A stretch of 64,000 nucleotides of DNA from Hirsutella rhossiliensis. Lineage: Eukaryota; Ascomycota; Sordariomycetes; Hypocreales; Ophiocordycipitaceae. Below, in pieces: positions 45,733-57,089 of the stretch (its first letter is position 1; every line of letters starts with the position of its first letter). Position numbers and translations under genes: made by a program. The stretch covers positions 5,270,001 through 5,334,000 of the forward strand of contig NW_025408670.1 of the NCBI RefSeq assembly GCF_020360975.1, written 5' to 3'. The notes under the pieces are model-generated. The model had not been told where the DNA came from, made no database searches, and saw nothing but the letters and a program-made list of their open reading frames with translations.

Positions 45733-48150
45733 TACTTATTAAAAGAAAAGCTTAAAAGGGGCCTTAGTTATAAACCTTACTTTTTATAGCTCCTTTAAAT
45801 AGCTAACCTAGGCTAACTTTTATATCTTAAAGGCTATAGGCTTAGACTATAAGCCTATAGCCTTTAAAGCTAGCTTAAGAGGCCTTAATAAGCCCTTACT
45901 AGCTAGGCTTACTACTTATAATTATAGGAAAGTAAACTAAAAGGTATTTTTAAAATATTTAGCTAAGAAGGAATAAGACCTCTTTAGAGCTACAAAAAAG
46001 GCTATAAAAAGACAACTTAAAATAAATAGCCTCCCTTTTAATAAGAACCCTTATAAAGGCCTTAAACCTAGTAATACTAAAAAAGAGGCCTTATAAAGGA
46101 TTTAAGCCTTAATAGATTAATAAGCTAACCTACCTTTAAAAAGCCTTAAGCTTAGCTTAATAAGCTTATAAGCTAGCCTAAGATAAAAAGAGCTAAAAGA
46201 GCTTTATAAAGGCCTAAAATAGCTTTAAGTATACTATTAAAGCTATTAAAAAGTAATACTAAGAAAGCTTCTTAATAAAAGTAATAAGAAAGAATATCTT
46301 TATAGCCTTTTTTTATATTAAGGCTAAAGCTAACCTTACCCTTCTTAGTATCTTATATATAAAAGAAGGGATAAAGGTAAAAGCTAATAGCTTTACTAAG
46401 AAATATAAGGCCTTCTTAATAACCCTTTTCTTAACCTTAGACCCTAGCCCTAGCCCCCCCCTTAGCCCCCCTTAAAGCTTAAAAAAAAAGAGCCTCTAAG
46501 CTATATAAGTAGTAAGGGTATAGATAAGTAGGACTCGTTAAAGCTAAAGGACCTTAAGATTAAGAGGGCTATTTTTAGCTCTTTTAATAAGAAAGCCCTT
46601 AGCTTAAACTCCCTTAGCTTCCTCTTTATTTAATATATATATAAAGCTATTTATCCTTATAGTCTTTAATAGGACCTAAGGATACTACCTTAAGGTATAG
46701 AAAGAAGCTATAAGAATTATACTTCTTAAGTAAAATAAGCTAAACTATACTATCCTTAAGGCCTATAAGGTCATAAGTCTACTTAACTACTTAAGAAAGG
46801 TCCTTAAAAAGCTATATACTACTTAGCTAAGCTATTTAGCTAATATAGCTAGGCTTTTAAACCCTATATAGCTAAGGGGATAAAAATAATAGTAAGCTAT
46901 AAATATAGCTTTCCTCCTTTTATACTATATTTAAAAGAAGTAGGAGTTTAATAAGAAGGCTATTACTAGTATACTTTTATTAAATATAAAGGGCGCCTTT
47001 AATTTTATATTAAAGGAATAGCTTATAAAGGTCTTAAAGGAATTAAACCTTCTTAAGGCCCTTATATAATAAGTAGACTACTTCCTTACTAAAAGGAAGA
47101 TCTAGCTAGCGTTTAAGGAGTAAGTTTAGCCCCTTATAAACCTAGTAATAAGGGTGCTTTAAGGGTCCCTTATTAGCCCTATTTTATTCCTCTTATATAT
47201 AAAGTAGATACTAATAGCTAAGGGATACTAGCTATCTTATATAAATAACTTTAGTATTTTTATAATATTAACCTTAGCTAAGAAGAACGTTTAGTAACTA
47301 AAAGTAATAGATACTAACCTATTTAAATAAGCTAAAGACTAAGGGGTTTACTTTAACTACTTAAAGATAAAACTTATTTACTTTAGTAAGTAATAGTAGC
47401 TTATTTTAAAGGGTATAATAGTAGGAGGCTTATTTTTTAAGGTAGAGCCCTTAGTATAGTAGCTAAGGGTTTTCTTTAATTCTAAGCTCTTATTTAGATA
47501 ATATATTAAGAAGAAAGTAGCCTTTATATAAGCTACCTTTAAAGGACTATCTTACTTAACCTTTATATAAAAAGGCTTATTATTTAAAGCCTCTAAATAG
47601 CTTTACTAAGCTTATATAACTTCTATAATAAACTATAAGGCCTAGCTTTAGTATAAGGGGCCTAAGACCCTTAAGAGCCTTATAAATCCTTTTTAAAACT
47701 AAGCTCTTTTAAAGGTCTTATAGGCCTTTAAAGGATCCTTTATTAAGCCTCGGCCCTTAAAGCTTAGCCCTCTTAACCCCCTTATAAATACCTATATTTT
47801 TATAGATAGCTAAGCTATTATAAAGAAAGATATAAGTTTCTTAGACCTAGCTATATATATTAAAAGGCTCCTATTTAGCTTAGAAGCCTTTTATAATATA
47901 TACCTTACTTAAGGGACCCTCTTAGCTAAAAAAGGAGTAACTTAAGGGCCCTAGAGCCTTTAAAGGGGGGAAAAATACCGCGTAAAAGAAACTAAATTAA
48001 CCTTTCCTTTATCTTTACCTTTATAACTACCCTTTCTTTAATTAGTTATAAGCCCCTAGGTTTTATAGCTAGCTAGGACTATTAATAAGGGCCTAGGCCC
48101 CTCGCTATAGCCTTAAAGGCTATATATAAGTAATAATATATATATAAAAA
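45733..48150 (+). mobile_element. LINE G: strongly decayed 5'-truncated copy
   Basis: It runs from the end of the endonuclease region to the 3' UTR and poly(A) at about 48140-48150. CA and TG are essentially gone, and many CpG sites that remain in LINE C read TA here. There are internal deletions, for example within RNase H near 47924-47935. It is the most decayed LINE copy read. Confidence 0.78.
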
Positions 48151-48868
48151 AGGGACCCTTTTAGTCTTTATTAGCTACTTATAAAGAAAGGTTTAGTAAG
48201 CTACTAAGGATTATTAAAAGGGACTCTAAGCTATTAAGGCGGCTAAAGGCCCTAGGGCTAAGGGCCTAAGTAAGTACTATATATCTATTTAAAAGACCCC
48301 TTACTTAGCCCTTAGCTTAAAAAAGGTCTTTATAAGGAGGCCTAAGCCGACCCTCTTAGCTTTTTACTAGCTCCTCTTTAAAGCTAGCTTCTTATTTTCC
48401 TTTTTAAAAAAGACTAATAAGGTAGACTAAGATAACTACTATTATACTTAAGAAAGGTATATAGCTATACCTTATCCTAAGGTACCTAAACTATAGGAAA
48501 GAAAGAGAGGTCCTTTATTAAACCTTTAAAAAATAAAAGAGGGCCCTTAGCCTACCTATTTTTTATAGCTCTAAGGAAGAAAGGGAAGCCCTTTTAACCT
48601 TCTTAGCTAAAATAGTAATAGGGATAGCTAAGTAGCTTAAAAAGGAGTAACCTAGGGGCCCTAAGGGCCTTAAGGGGGAAAATTACTATATAAAAGGAAC
48701 TAAACTAACCTTTCCTTTATCTTTACTTTTATAGCTACCTTTTTCTTAATTAGTTATAAGCCCCTAGGCTTTATAGCTAGCTAGGACTACTAATAAAGGC
48801 CTAGGCCCTTATTAGCTTTACTATAGCCTTAGAGGCTATATATAAGTAGTAATATAAAAGAAAATATA
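48151..48868 (+). mobile_element. LINE H: short 3' copy
   Basis: This is a 5'-truncated copy of about 700 bp, from the end of RNase H (GGGACCCTTTTAGTC) through the Cys/His C-terminus to the 3' UTR and A-rich tail. RIP-mutated. Confidence 0.75.
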
Positions 48869-50019
48869 GTTAGTTATATAGCCCTTTAAAGGAGCTATTA
48901 AAGTCTTAAGCTTTAAAAGCTATTACTTAAGAGTCTCTTTTTCTTAAAAAGAGATTAGCTTTATAGTACTAATAGATTTATTATCGCTATATATATAGTA
49001 GTTAATAGCTTTATCTTATAAAGGTATTCCTTTTAGTAACTCTTATAGTTACTTAAGGTAAAAGAAAAGGCTTTTTATTATATAAAGGTTAGCTTAAAAA
49101 AGAAGGAAGCTCCCTTTATAAATTCTATTACCAAGAAAGGGCTTAAAAAGGTCCTACTTATTAAAGAAAACTAAAATATAAATAGTTTTATTTATATAAG
49201 CCTATAGCTCCTTTATTTATATATCTTACTATCTTAATTACTATAATAAACCCTTTTCTTAACCTTCTTAACGCTAATAACGCCCTTCTCGCTAATACTA
49301 CTAACGCCGCTAATACTATAGTCGCTAATACTATTATCCTTAACGCTTAAAACGGTATAATTAATTACTTATTACTATCGCTAGGCTTTAATTCTTATAG
49401 TATAGTATATAGCTTTATTTAAGGGGTTCTTTATAATAACGGTGCCGCTATTATTAAATAGTTAAGCGAAGTAAGATTTTTAAGTTACTAAGCTTTCTTA
49501 TAATTATAGGCCGTCCCTTAATTTATTAGTATATAATATTTATCGCTATTAAACTAAAACTTAGTAAGACCTTAAGAGATACTTATTTAAGTATAAAGCC
49601 CTCCTAGCCTAAGAGCTTTTTAGTATCCTTTAAGATATAAAGCTTACCGCCGTTAACTTTTAACTATAAAACGTTTATAACGATTATTAAAAGCTTTATT
49701 TAAAAGCTTTAAATAGTAAGATAGCTACTTAAACGTTTATTAAATATTTATAGTATAAGGGCCTTCCTTATTATATTTATTTTAACCTATTTAATAAAAA
49801 TAAGGTTTAAAGCGTATTATAGACCTACCCTTAATATATTAAGATATAAAAGTAGTTTTTAAAAGTTCTTAGTCTTAATAATATATATAAGACTAACTAA
49901 CTACTTTAAACTCTTTCTTTTTTAAGTTACTAGCGTTACTAATTAAAAATCCCTTACTAACTTTACCTTTAGCCTTATTAATATAAAAAGAGAAGAGGGC
50001 TATTATTATTATTATTAAG
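48869..50019. repeat. RIP-mutated DNA of unknown family
   Basis: No known transposon domain is readable. A segment at about 49270-49350 has repeated AACGCTAAT/GCTAATACT units that would encode Asn-Ala-rich sequence. CA and TG are nearly absent. This may be a decayed transposon or gene preceding repeat R1. Confidence 0.5.
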
Positions 50020-50755
50020 ATTATACTAAGGACCTAGCTAGAGGTATATAGAATTTCGATATTAAATAAGAGGGAAAAACTAAAGTACCTAAGGGGAAAT
50101 ACTCCCCTCTTTTAATATAGGTCCGCCTTAAATAAGGTTATAGTAGTAGTATATAGGAAATTTATACCGGCTACTATAGGCTTCTCCTATATATTTATAT
50201 TTTAGCGTAGGCCTTCTTAGGCTATAGCCGCTACTATCCTAAGCGGCCGCGGCCCGGGCTCGCTAGCCCGGGCCTAGGGTTATAGGTAGTAGTCTCTCTC
50301 TAAGGGCCCGGCTTATAGGCGCCTCTCTTTTTTATAGCTCCCGCGTTACTACTATATAGCCGCGGCGGCCGCCGCGTCGGCCTATTAGTCTATTAGTTAG
50401 TAGGGCAGGTAATGTCCGGTTACTAGGCCGGGCGTAGGTATAGGTCGCTCCTAGGTAGGGCCGGCTAATTAAAATTCGGTCGGCCGCCTCCGCTAATTAA
50501 AAATCGGTTCCCGTCTAGCTATACGACTTCCTAATCGGGGGCGCGGCGGCCTATATTTACCGTCTATTATATAGTTACTAATTACGCGCGCCTAGCTCGC
50601 GTATATATATACCTGCCCTCCCCCTATAGTTTTATTCTTATCTCCTCTTACCTCTTTATTTATTATCTCTTTTATAGGCCCTAGTTTCTTACCTATATTA
50701 TTTTTATATCCTTAGTTCTCCTTAGTACTATATTTAGTTTATTTACCGTTATATT
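50020..50755 (+). repeat. Dispersed repeat R1, copy 2
   Basis: It is a direct repeat of 3380-4115, including the GC-rich AAGCGGCCGCGGCCCGGGCT core and the preserved GGCAGGTAATGTCCGG (50404-50419). The copies differ mainly by C/T and G/A changes and a few small indels. Confidence 0.7.
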
Positions 50756-52610
50756 ACTATATTTAACTAGGAAGCTAACTTAGGAAGAGGGCTATTAATA
50801 GCTCTTAGAATCCCTTAATAATCTTTATATTAAGGTTAAGATAAAAGAGCTTAGTATTATAGTTACTAATAAAAAAGCTATATTAAAGAAGGCTCTTTAA
50901 GTATCTTCTTTTATATATAGTAATAGCTATATATCTTTTATACTAGCGGTAATATTTAGGTATAAATCTAGTCTTACTAGAAAGATACTATAAATCTTAA
51001 TAGTAACGAAAATCCTTTAAATCTTAAGATACCTTTAAAGGCTAAGGTAATCCTTACCTAAGAGGCTATAGCTAATAAGGTAGATAATAATATTAAATTA
51101 AAGCTTAACCTTAATAGGGATCTTAACTATAATTATAAGGGTATATTACTTACCTAGCGGCGCGTTATCTTTATATATATAAAGGCGGATTTCTTTAAGT
51201 TATAGTAGCGGCTTAATAAAGTCTTTAAATAATACTAAGGCTATATTATAACCTATATCTTAAACGAATATATACCCTTATAAGAGTAGTAGGCTTAGTA
51301 CTATATTTATTACTATTATAACTTTAGTTAATAGGTTAATAGCCCGGTTAAGACTACTTATAAGGATATAAAGTTATATTTACTTATAGGTATAGCTAAC
51401 CTCTTATACCTTTATAATACCCTCGTTTAAATAATTAGAAATAAGGAAATCTTATACTTATAAATAGCTTTATAGTAAGTAATATAATAATAGTATCTCT
51501 TTCTTAGCTAGTAGTAGCTTAAGGATATTAATATTATAGTTATATACTAAGTAGTTAACCTTTTTATTATATAGTACTAGCTTATTATAGCCGCGATACC
51601 CTTATCTATATAAGAGTTAACGCTATTATAGCTTTATAGTAAGAACTTTATATATTAATTTAGGCTACCTTATACTTATATTATCCTTAAACGCCTTTAA
51701 GCTAGCTTAATATTTAATAAGGCTAATATTCTTTTATAATAGTAGCTTAAGAAGCTATTAATAATACCCCCCCCCCTTTTTAATAGGTTTCTTATTAATT
51801 CTTACTACTAAGACCTTAATAAGCTATTACTTTAAATCTATAATCCTAATATTATTATAGTTATATAAGGCTAGCCCTATAACGTAAAGTTACTTATACC
51901 TAGCTCGCTTATAGCTAGTATATCGTAAGTTATAATAGTAGCGGCTACTATGCTAGTAAAAGTAATAGTAGCGGTAATAGTAGCGATAAAGGTATTACGG
52001 CGGCTGCCTAATTTAAGGGGTAGCTCGAGGCGCTTTAACGTAAGTATACGATAGTACTAGGGCTAAGATAAGATCGATAAGCTAAGCTAGAGCCCTTAGT
52101 CCCTTATAGCGTCCTAATAACGATTGCCCGCCTAAGGAAATACTAAGGGAAGGGGATTAAGAAGAGGATATAGCTAGAGGGGCATACCTATAGCCTCGTT
52201 ATAGCCGGCGGCATCGTCGTAGCCGGCTGCTTCGTCGGGCGTTAAAGGGATCGTTAAGTAGTAAGCTATTAAGTAGGTGCTACCGGCGGCGGCGGCGGCG
52301 GCTATATAGCTATAAGGGCAGCGGCGGCGGTAGCGGCGGCAGCTATAGCTAGGTTAATTAGTAGGCTATTATAATATTAACTTAAGGCTAGAAATATATT
52401 ATTTAAGCGAATTAAGCAGACGCGTTATATAGCTATAGCTATACTAGTAAAAGGGGTATAAAGTATATATATATATATAGATAAGGGCATTTAAAAGGTA
52501 TAGGTACTTACTAGGGCGGACGCGGTATAAGTAGTATAAGGGCCTAGCGTAGGTATATATTAAAAAAATAAGTCTATTATACTAATAGTAAAAGGGCGTT
52601 ATATAAATAG
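50756..52610 (+). pseudogene. Unrecognised RIP-disrupted coding remnant
   Basis: From about 51140 to 52000 the plus strand reads as a continuous protein-like frame broken almost only by TAG and TAA, as expected where CAG and CAA were mutated. Readable pieces include ISIYIKADFFKL, FNRFLINSYYQDLNKLLL and PNIIIVIQGQPYNVKLL. The 3' part is low complexity, with GGC repeats near 52280-52340. I do not recognise the family. The last part is repeated at 52620-53230. It could be a transposon-borne or captured host gene. Confidence 0.45.
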
Positions 52611-53380
52611 CTTTACTCTTTTAAGCTAAGTTAAAGCTTAAAAGTATAATATTTTAGTATAATAGTAGCTTAAAAAGCTATTAGTAAAGACCCCCCTCTT
52701 TAATAGTAGTTTTTATATTAATTACTACCTCTAGGACCTTAACGAGCTATTACTATAAATCCGCGATCCTAATATTATTATAGTTATATATAGCTAGCCC
52801 TATAATAATAAGCTGCCTTTACCGGGTTCCTTTATAGGAACGGTATTATAATAGCTACCTAATTTAAGTTAGGCTAGCTTAAGGCGGATTAACGTAAGTA
52901 TTTAAAGGCGCCGGGGGTATAATAAAATTAACGAACTTAGCTATAGTCTATGATCTCTTATAGCGTTATAATAAGGATCGACTATACGAGGAAATATAAG
53001 GGGAAGGGGATTAAGAGGAGGACGTAGTAAGAGGGGCGCGCCGCCGGCTTTATTAAGGCAGCCGGCTTCGTTAAGCGTTAGAGGGATCGTTAAGTAGTTT
53101 ATAATTAAAGCGGCGCCGCCGCCGCCTATATATAGCTATAAGGGCTAGAGAAGGAGCTAGATTAATTAATAGGCCGATTATTATAACTTTAAGCTTAAGG
53201 CCTAGAAATATATTATTTAAGCGAATTAAGAGGTATATATTATATAGCCTTTATTACCTCTTATATATATATATATATAGGCGGGCGGGGGCGCGGGCGT
53301 TTAAGCGGTACTACTACCTACTATATAGACGCGGTATAAATAGGTAGGGCGGGCTAGTATCGGTATATATCTTAAAAATA
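52611..53380 (+). repeat. Partial direct duplicate of the preceding remnant
   Basis: It repeats about 51730-52400 with many RIP-type differences. Shared landmarks are AAGCTATTA followed by a C-run, PNIIIVI coding sequence, GGGATCGTTAAGTAGT and a GCC/GGC-rich stretch. It also contains TATATATA runs. Confidence 0.6.
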
Positions 53381-53386
53381 AGGCCT

Positions 53387-53470
53387 TTATATAAATAGCG
53401 ATATATCTTTATATAAATAGTATTACTTTATATAAATAGTAATATATCTTTATATAAATAGTATTACTTT
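53387..53470. repeat. Short tandem array
   Basis: Four imperfect units of TTTATATAAATAG followed by alternating GATATATC-, TATTAC- or TAATATATC-type spacers. No function is evident. Confidence 0.6.
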
Positions 53471-53479
53471 TAATTATAA

Positions 53480-53582
53480 GCTATAAGGTTATATAATTAG
53501 CTAGGACTATTAATAAAGGGCCCTCGCTTACTAGCCTTACTATAGCCCTAGAAGCTATATATAAGTAATAATATAAAAAAAA
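53480..53582 (+). repeat. Solo LINE 3' end
   Basis: The LINE 3' UTR core (TAGCTAGGACTATTAATAAAG to TAATAATAT) ends in ten A residues. It is an extremely 5'-truncated insertion. Confidence 0.75.
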
Positions 53583-55300
53583 AACTTATTAAGTTAGTAT
53601 ACCTAGCTTTTAGCACCCCTTACTTTTAGTACCCTTTATAGTACTAAGGTAAGTATATTCTAAACGTAATTAAAGCTATATTTTAATATTATAATAATTA
53701 AATTTAGTATTTCTAGCTACTCTAGCTACTAGCTATTATAAAGAGCTTTAAATCCTATGTTCTAACTAGCTATAGCGGCGGTAGCTAGCTTAAGCGTACG
53801 CTTAAGCTATTTCTTTATCTTTATAACTTATTTAATTTATATAAACCGCCTATTAAGGTCCTAAGAGACCTTTTTTTATTTTTAAGGCTATAAACAATAT
53901 AATTAATACTCTAGCTACTATATTTAAAGCTAGGAGGCTATAAGCTACTAATTTTACTTATTAAGGCTATAGCTAACCTTACTAAAGAGTAGTTAGATCG
54001 TACGGTTAACTTAACCGCGGTTTTCTAGCCCTATAATAAGGCGATAGACTTCTTATAATCGTTTAAGCGTTTTAAGGGCATTATAAATAGCTAGGGTACT
54101 AGAATTCTTTCTTTTTAATAGCGTTAATAGCGTTAATAGCTATAGTAAAACGAACTAGCTTAGTAAGGGCTTTACTATATTAACTAGCTATAGTCCTAAC
54201 CTACGCTACCCGCCCTTAATATTCTTTTTAGTTAGACTAGCCTACTCAGCTTAATAATATACTTAGGGAAGGTAGCCTTATTAATTAGCGCTATATTATT
54301 AAAAGATATAAATTTTTAAGCTAATATTAATAGGTAGCTTTAATCGGCGAGAAAACTAAGATATTAAGAGGTTAAAGAATATAGGAGGAGTATACTAGTA
54401 GAAAAAGAAGATAAATATAATTCTTAAAGCATTTATATATAAAATCGTCAGTCTAATAGCTCCTATAGCTATTAACGATAAGGAGAACGTTCCCTTATAA
54501 GTAGCGCCTTATTTAAGGGATAAATACCTACTTAAGCTATTAAATAGTAATAGAATCGCTTATCTAGCCTTTTAAGGAAGTAACGAAGTCCTAATCCTTT
54601 AGAAAATTAAGTTTGCTAGGGAACTATTACTATTAAAGGTCCTAGCACTTAAAGATTATAAGGGGGGTTAAGGCCTAGCCCGTTATAGAGATATATTTAA
54701 CGATTATAGTTTAATAACGCGATCTAAGCTACTTCTTAATAGCCTCCTTTTTTTCTATGCTCCTTAGTACTAGCCCGTTATAGCTAAGGCCCTTAAAGAT
54801 ACCTATTTCGTTTATATTAAAGCGTAATATTAATAGGATTACCTATATAGCCGGTAGCTTAAGTAATTAAACTATTCCTTAATCCCGCTAATAGAGGCGC
54901 CGTTAATATAAGTAGAATTAAGAGATTTACCTTTAATCGTACTAATCTCTAGGTTTTAGGTTAAAAAGCTCGAAACCTAGTATTTTCTAAGCGGGCGGGG
55001 GTCTCTACTAGCTACGATAATACGGCCGGCGAATTCCCTAAGTTAATAATACGTTAGAGGCAGCCTAAGGGCCGCTTAGGTAAGAACCTATTTATAGAGG
55101 TGTTTTTCCTGCTCTTAACTAAGCCTTTAAGATGCCTCTTTTGCCTCCTTTATAGGTAGGGCTCCTTTAAAACGCGTCTAAAGGGTTATTCTTAGAATAC
55201 CTTACTTACGACTAGCTTAGAGCTAAGGTATACTATTATTAATAGCTTCGAGCGCTTCTTAGAGCTGGTTTTTGGTATATTTAGAAAGATAAGGCATCGC
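53583..55300. repeat. RIP-mutated DNA of unknown family
   Basis: CA and TG are strongly depleted over most of it and no domain is recognised. Toward 55080-55300 TG and CA reappear (CCTGCTC, GATGCCTC, GAGCTGG), so the RIP-affected zone fades out gradually on this side. Confidence 0.5.
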
Positions 55301-55585
55301 TAATTCGAATAATATTTATTTTATAATTATTAAATAAGAGATGCACGAGAAAACGCGGTCACGATATAGTAGGTAGTCAACGCGATGGTGATGTGGGGAG
55401 GTGCCGGAAGTAGGGGGTGCCGGAAGCTAGGTGTGCTGACTTACTATAACGCTTTAAGCAGCGGCATCACGTCCTATTTTTACTTAGACGGACATAATAA
55501 CGGTATTAGACTATAAAGTACACTTTCTCGTACAACGCTCATTCGAGATAGACGGAGCAGTCGTCGTTGGCTCCAGTCCCTAATC
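55301..55585. other. Upstream region of the 55586 gene
   Basis: Normal base composition returns here. Two close copies of GGTGCCGGAAG lie at about 55400 and 55416. This is likely promoter and 5' UTR of the following gene; no specific element was recognised. Confidence 0.45.
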
Positions 55586-56590
55586 ATGGAGAAGATGAGA
55601 CTGTCTAGATCGCTAACTGGGTCCCCGGGGCCGGCGGCGATCGAACCGAGACAGCCGATGACGCCTCCGCCCTACTCGGGCCCGTCTACCGCCACTAGTA
55701 CAGAGCGGCAGCAGCAACAGCTTGATGGCGCATCCGTCAAAGGTCCCGCCCAATACCCAGGTCTACCCCGACTCGACTACCGGCTCTATTCTCCCCCGCT
55801 CTTTAAGCTGTCGAGCGACGCCACAACCTTGTCCTCCAAGGCCGAGTACTTGTCGACCAACGCGGCGACGCTCGCGGCACTGGTCCGTGCGCAGGCGACG
55901 GTGCCGCCGAAGCCTCAGATCCAGGTCCGTGGCACCCGGGGTCGCAGGGTGGACTTCGACATCAAGCTCAACCTCATGAGCCTGCTTATTCCCGACGATC
56001 ATCTACAACGCATCGAATACCTTCACTGCGTCGGCGATGGCGAGGTGGCATACCGCGGCGGCATACGCCCCGACGTTCTACCCCAGGTAGGCGGAGGCGG
56101 CCTAGACGAATGGTGCCACCGCTTCGTCCAAGACACTGCCACGGTCAAGTCGTTTGCGCTCGACCGCGTCGTGGCAAATCTCGATGTGTCCTGGATCGAG
56201 GGCCAGCTGCGCAGCCTGGTCGCCTCGGCCAAGTATCGTGGCAATGTCGACGTGAAATTTCTCGTTGCTCACAGTCGCGTCCTTGTCCAAAGCCCAGATA
56301 GGTTCAATCCATTCGTCACAAGTGTCACCACCCTCTTTTCTGGCAGGAACAAGTACGAGGTCGTCAAGGCAGTCTGGCCCTTTGCCACGCTGAAGAATGG
56401 TGAGCAGGGCCGCAGATGCGTCATCCAAAGTGAAGACATATGGTGGTTGGAATGGAGAGATCCGATTCGCTACGCCATTTCTCAGAAACGTCAAGGGTGG
56501 GTTACTGTTGAGGATAAGCTAGAGGCAGTGATGGAGGGCAAAGGGAACCAGGCCGAGGTTATCGATTGGGGGGTAGATAACTCGACATAA
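55586..56590 (+). CDS. Conserved fungal protein of unknown function (334 aa)
   Basis: One uninterrupted exon encodes 334 residues. The first ~60 residues are Pro/Ser/Thr/Gln-rich and probably disordered (MTPPPYSGPS, RQQQQ). From about residue 63 it is a compact globular-looking domain: LDYRLYSPPLFKLSSDA, then VDFDIKLNLMSLLIPDD, RGGIRPDVLP, FALDRVVANLDVSWIEGQL, VVKAVWPFATLKNGEQGRRC, WWLEWRDPIRYAI and VEDKLEAVMEGKG. I recall similar uncharacterised proteins in many filamentous ascomycetes but no assigned role. There is no signal peptide or membrane segment. A second ATG lies three codons in (55595), so the exact start is uncertain by 3 residues. It has normal codon use and no RIP damage. Confidence 0.88.
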   Translation: MEKMRLSRSLTGSPGPAAIEPRQPMTPPPYSGPSTATSTERQQQQLDGASVKGPAQYPGLPRLDYRLYSPPLFKLSSDATTLSSKAEYLSTNAATLAALVRAQATVPPKPQIQVRGTRGRRVDFDIKLNLMSLLIPDDHLQRIEYLHCVGDGEVAYRGGIRPDVLPQVGGGGLDEWCHRFVQDTATVKSFALDRVVANLDVSWIEGQLRSLVASAKYRGNVDVKFLVAHSRVLVQSPDRFNPFVTSVTTLFSGRNKYEVVKAVWPFATLKNGEQGRRCVIQSEDIWWLEWRDPIRYAISQKRQGWVTVEDKLEAVMEGKGNQAEVIDWGVDNST

Positions 56591-57089
56591 TTTAATGTCA
56601 ACCTGCACCCGCACCGTACCATAATAGATTTAGATCAAAAACTCACTTTGAATATTATGTAATTTTATTCATTGAAGCTTGAATGATATGATGTTATTGC
56701 AATATTAAAACATCTTTGCTACACCTAACTTAATACCCTTACTGTTCATAAGTTGGTACCTTCTTTCACCGGGTCTGTACCGGCTTAGGAATGTTGTATC
56801 GAGATACAGTACTGAATCGTTAACGCTTCTGCTCAACCAGCGAGCCCTCGACCCCCGCCTATACTGTATGCAGGTACCGAGTACAGTACAACGCATTCTT
56901 GCGGGAATCGTTACCACAGAAATACACTGGCGTCTCATCACGTACGTACTGTACCATATATCCTTGCTAGGTAGTTTCCGCATTCATCTCGGTTGACTGC
57001 TTCCCTGCGACGACGACGACGACGACGACGACGCTGTCCTTCTACTTCCGAGTCTGCCTGCACCTGGTCTCATCTCAAGAGCTTCCATC
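56591..57089. other. Intergenic region and 5' leader of the CAP gene
   Basis: The first part is the AT-rich 3' region of the preceding gene, with AATAATTT-like and ATTATGTAATTTTATTCATTG sequence suggesting a polyadenylation zone at about 56600-56680. The later part is the CAP promoter and leader. It contains a (GAC)n microsatellite at 57008-57034. No gene was recognised. Confidence 0.5.
57008..57034 (+). repeat. (CGA)n trinucleotide repeat in the CAP leader
   Basis: About nine perfect CGA/GAC units lie roughly 55 bases upstream of the CAP start codon, so probably in its 5' UTR. Confidence 0.85.

Noticed and set aside
2418..55300. A cargo-carrying giant mobile element (Starship-like) or biosynthetic cluster
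   Set aside because: No tyrosine recombinase captain, cargo gene or intact biosynthetic gene is visible; the block is explained by nested retroelements.
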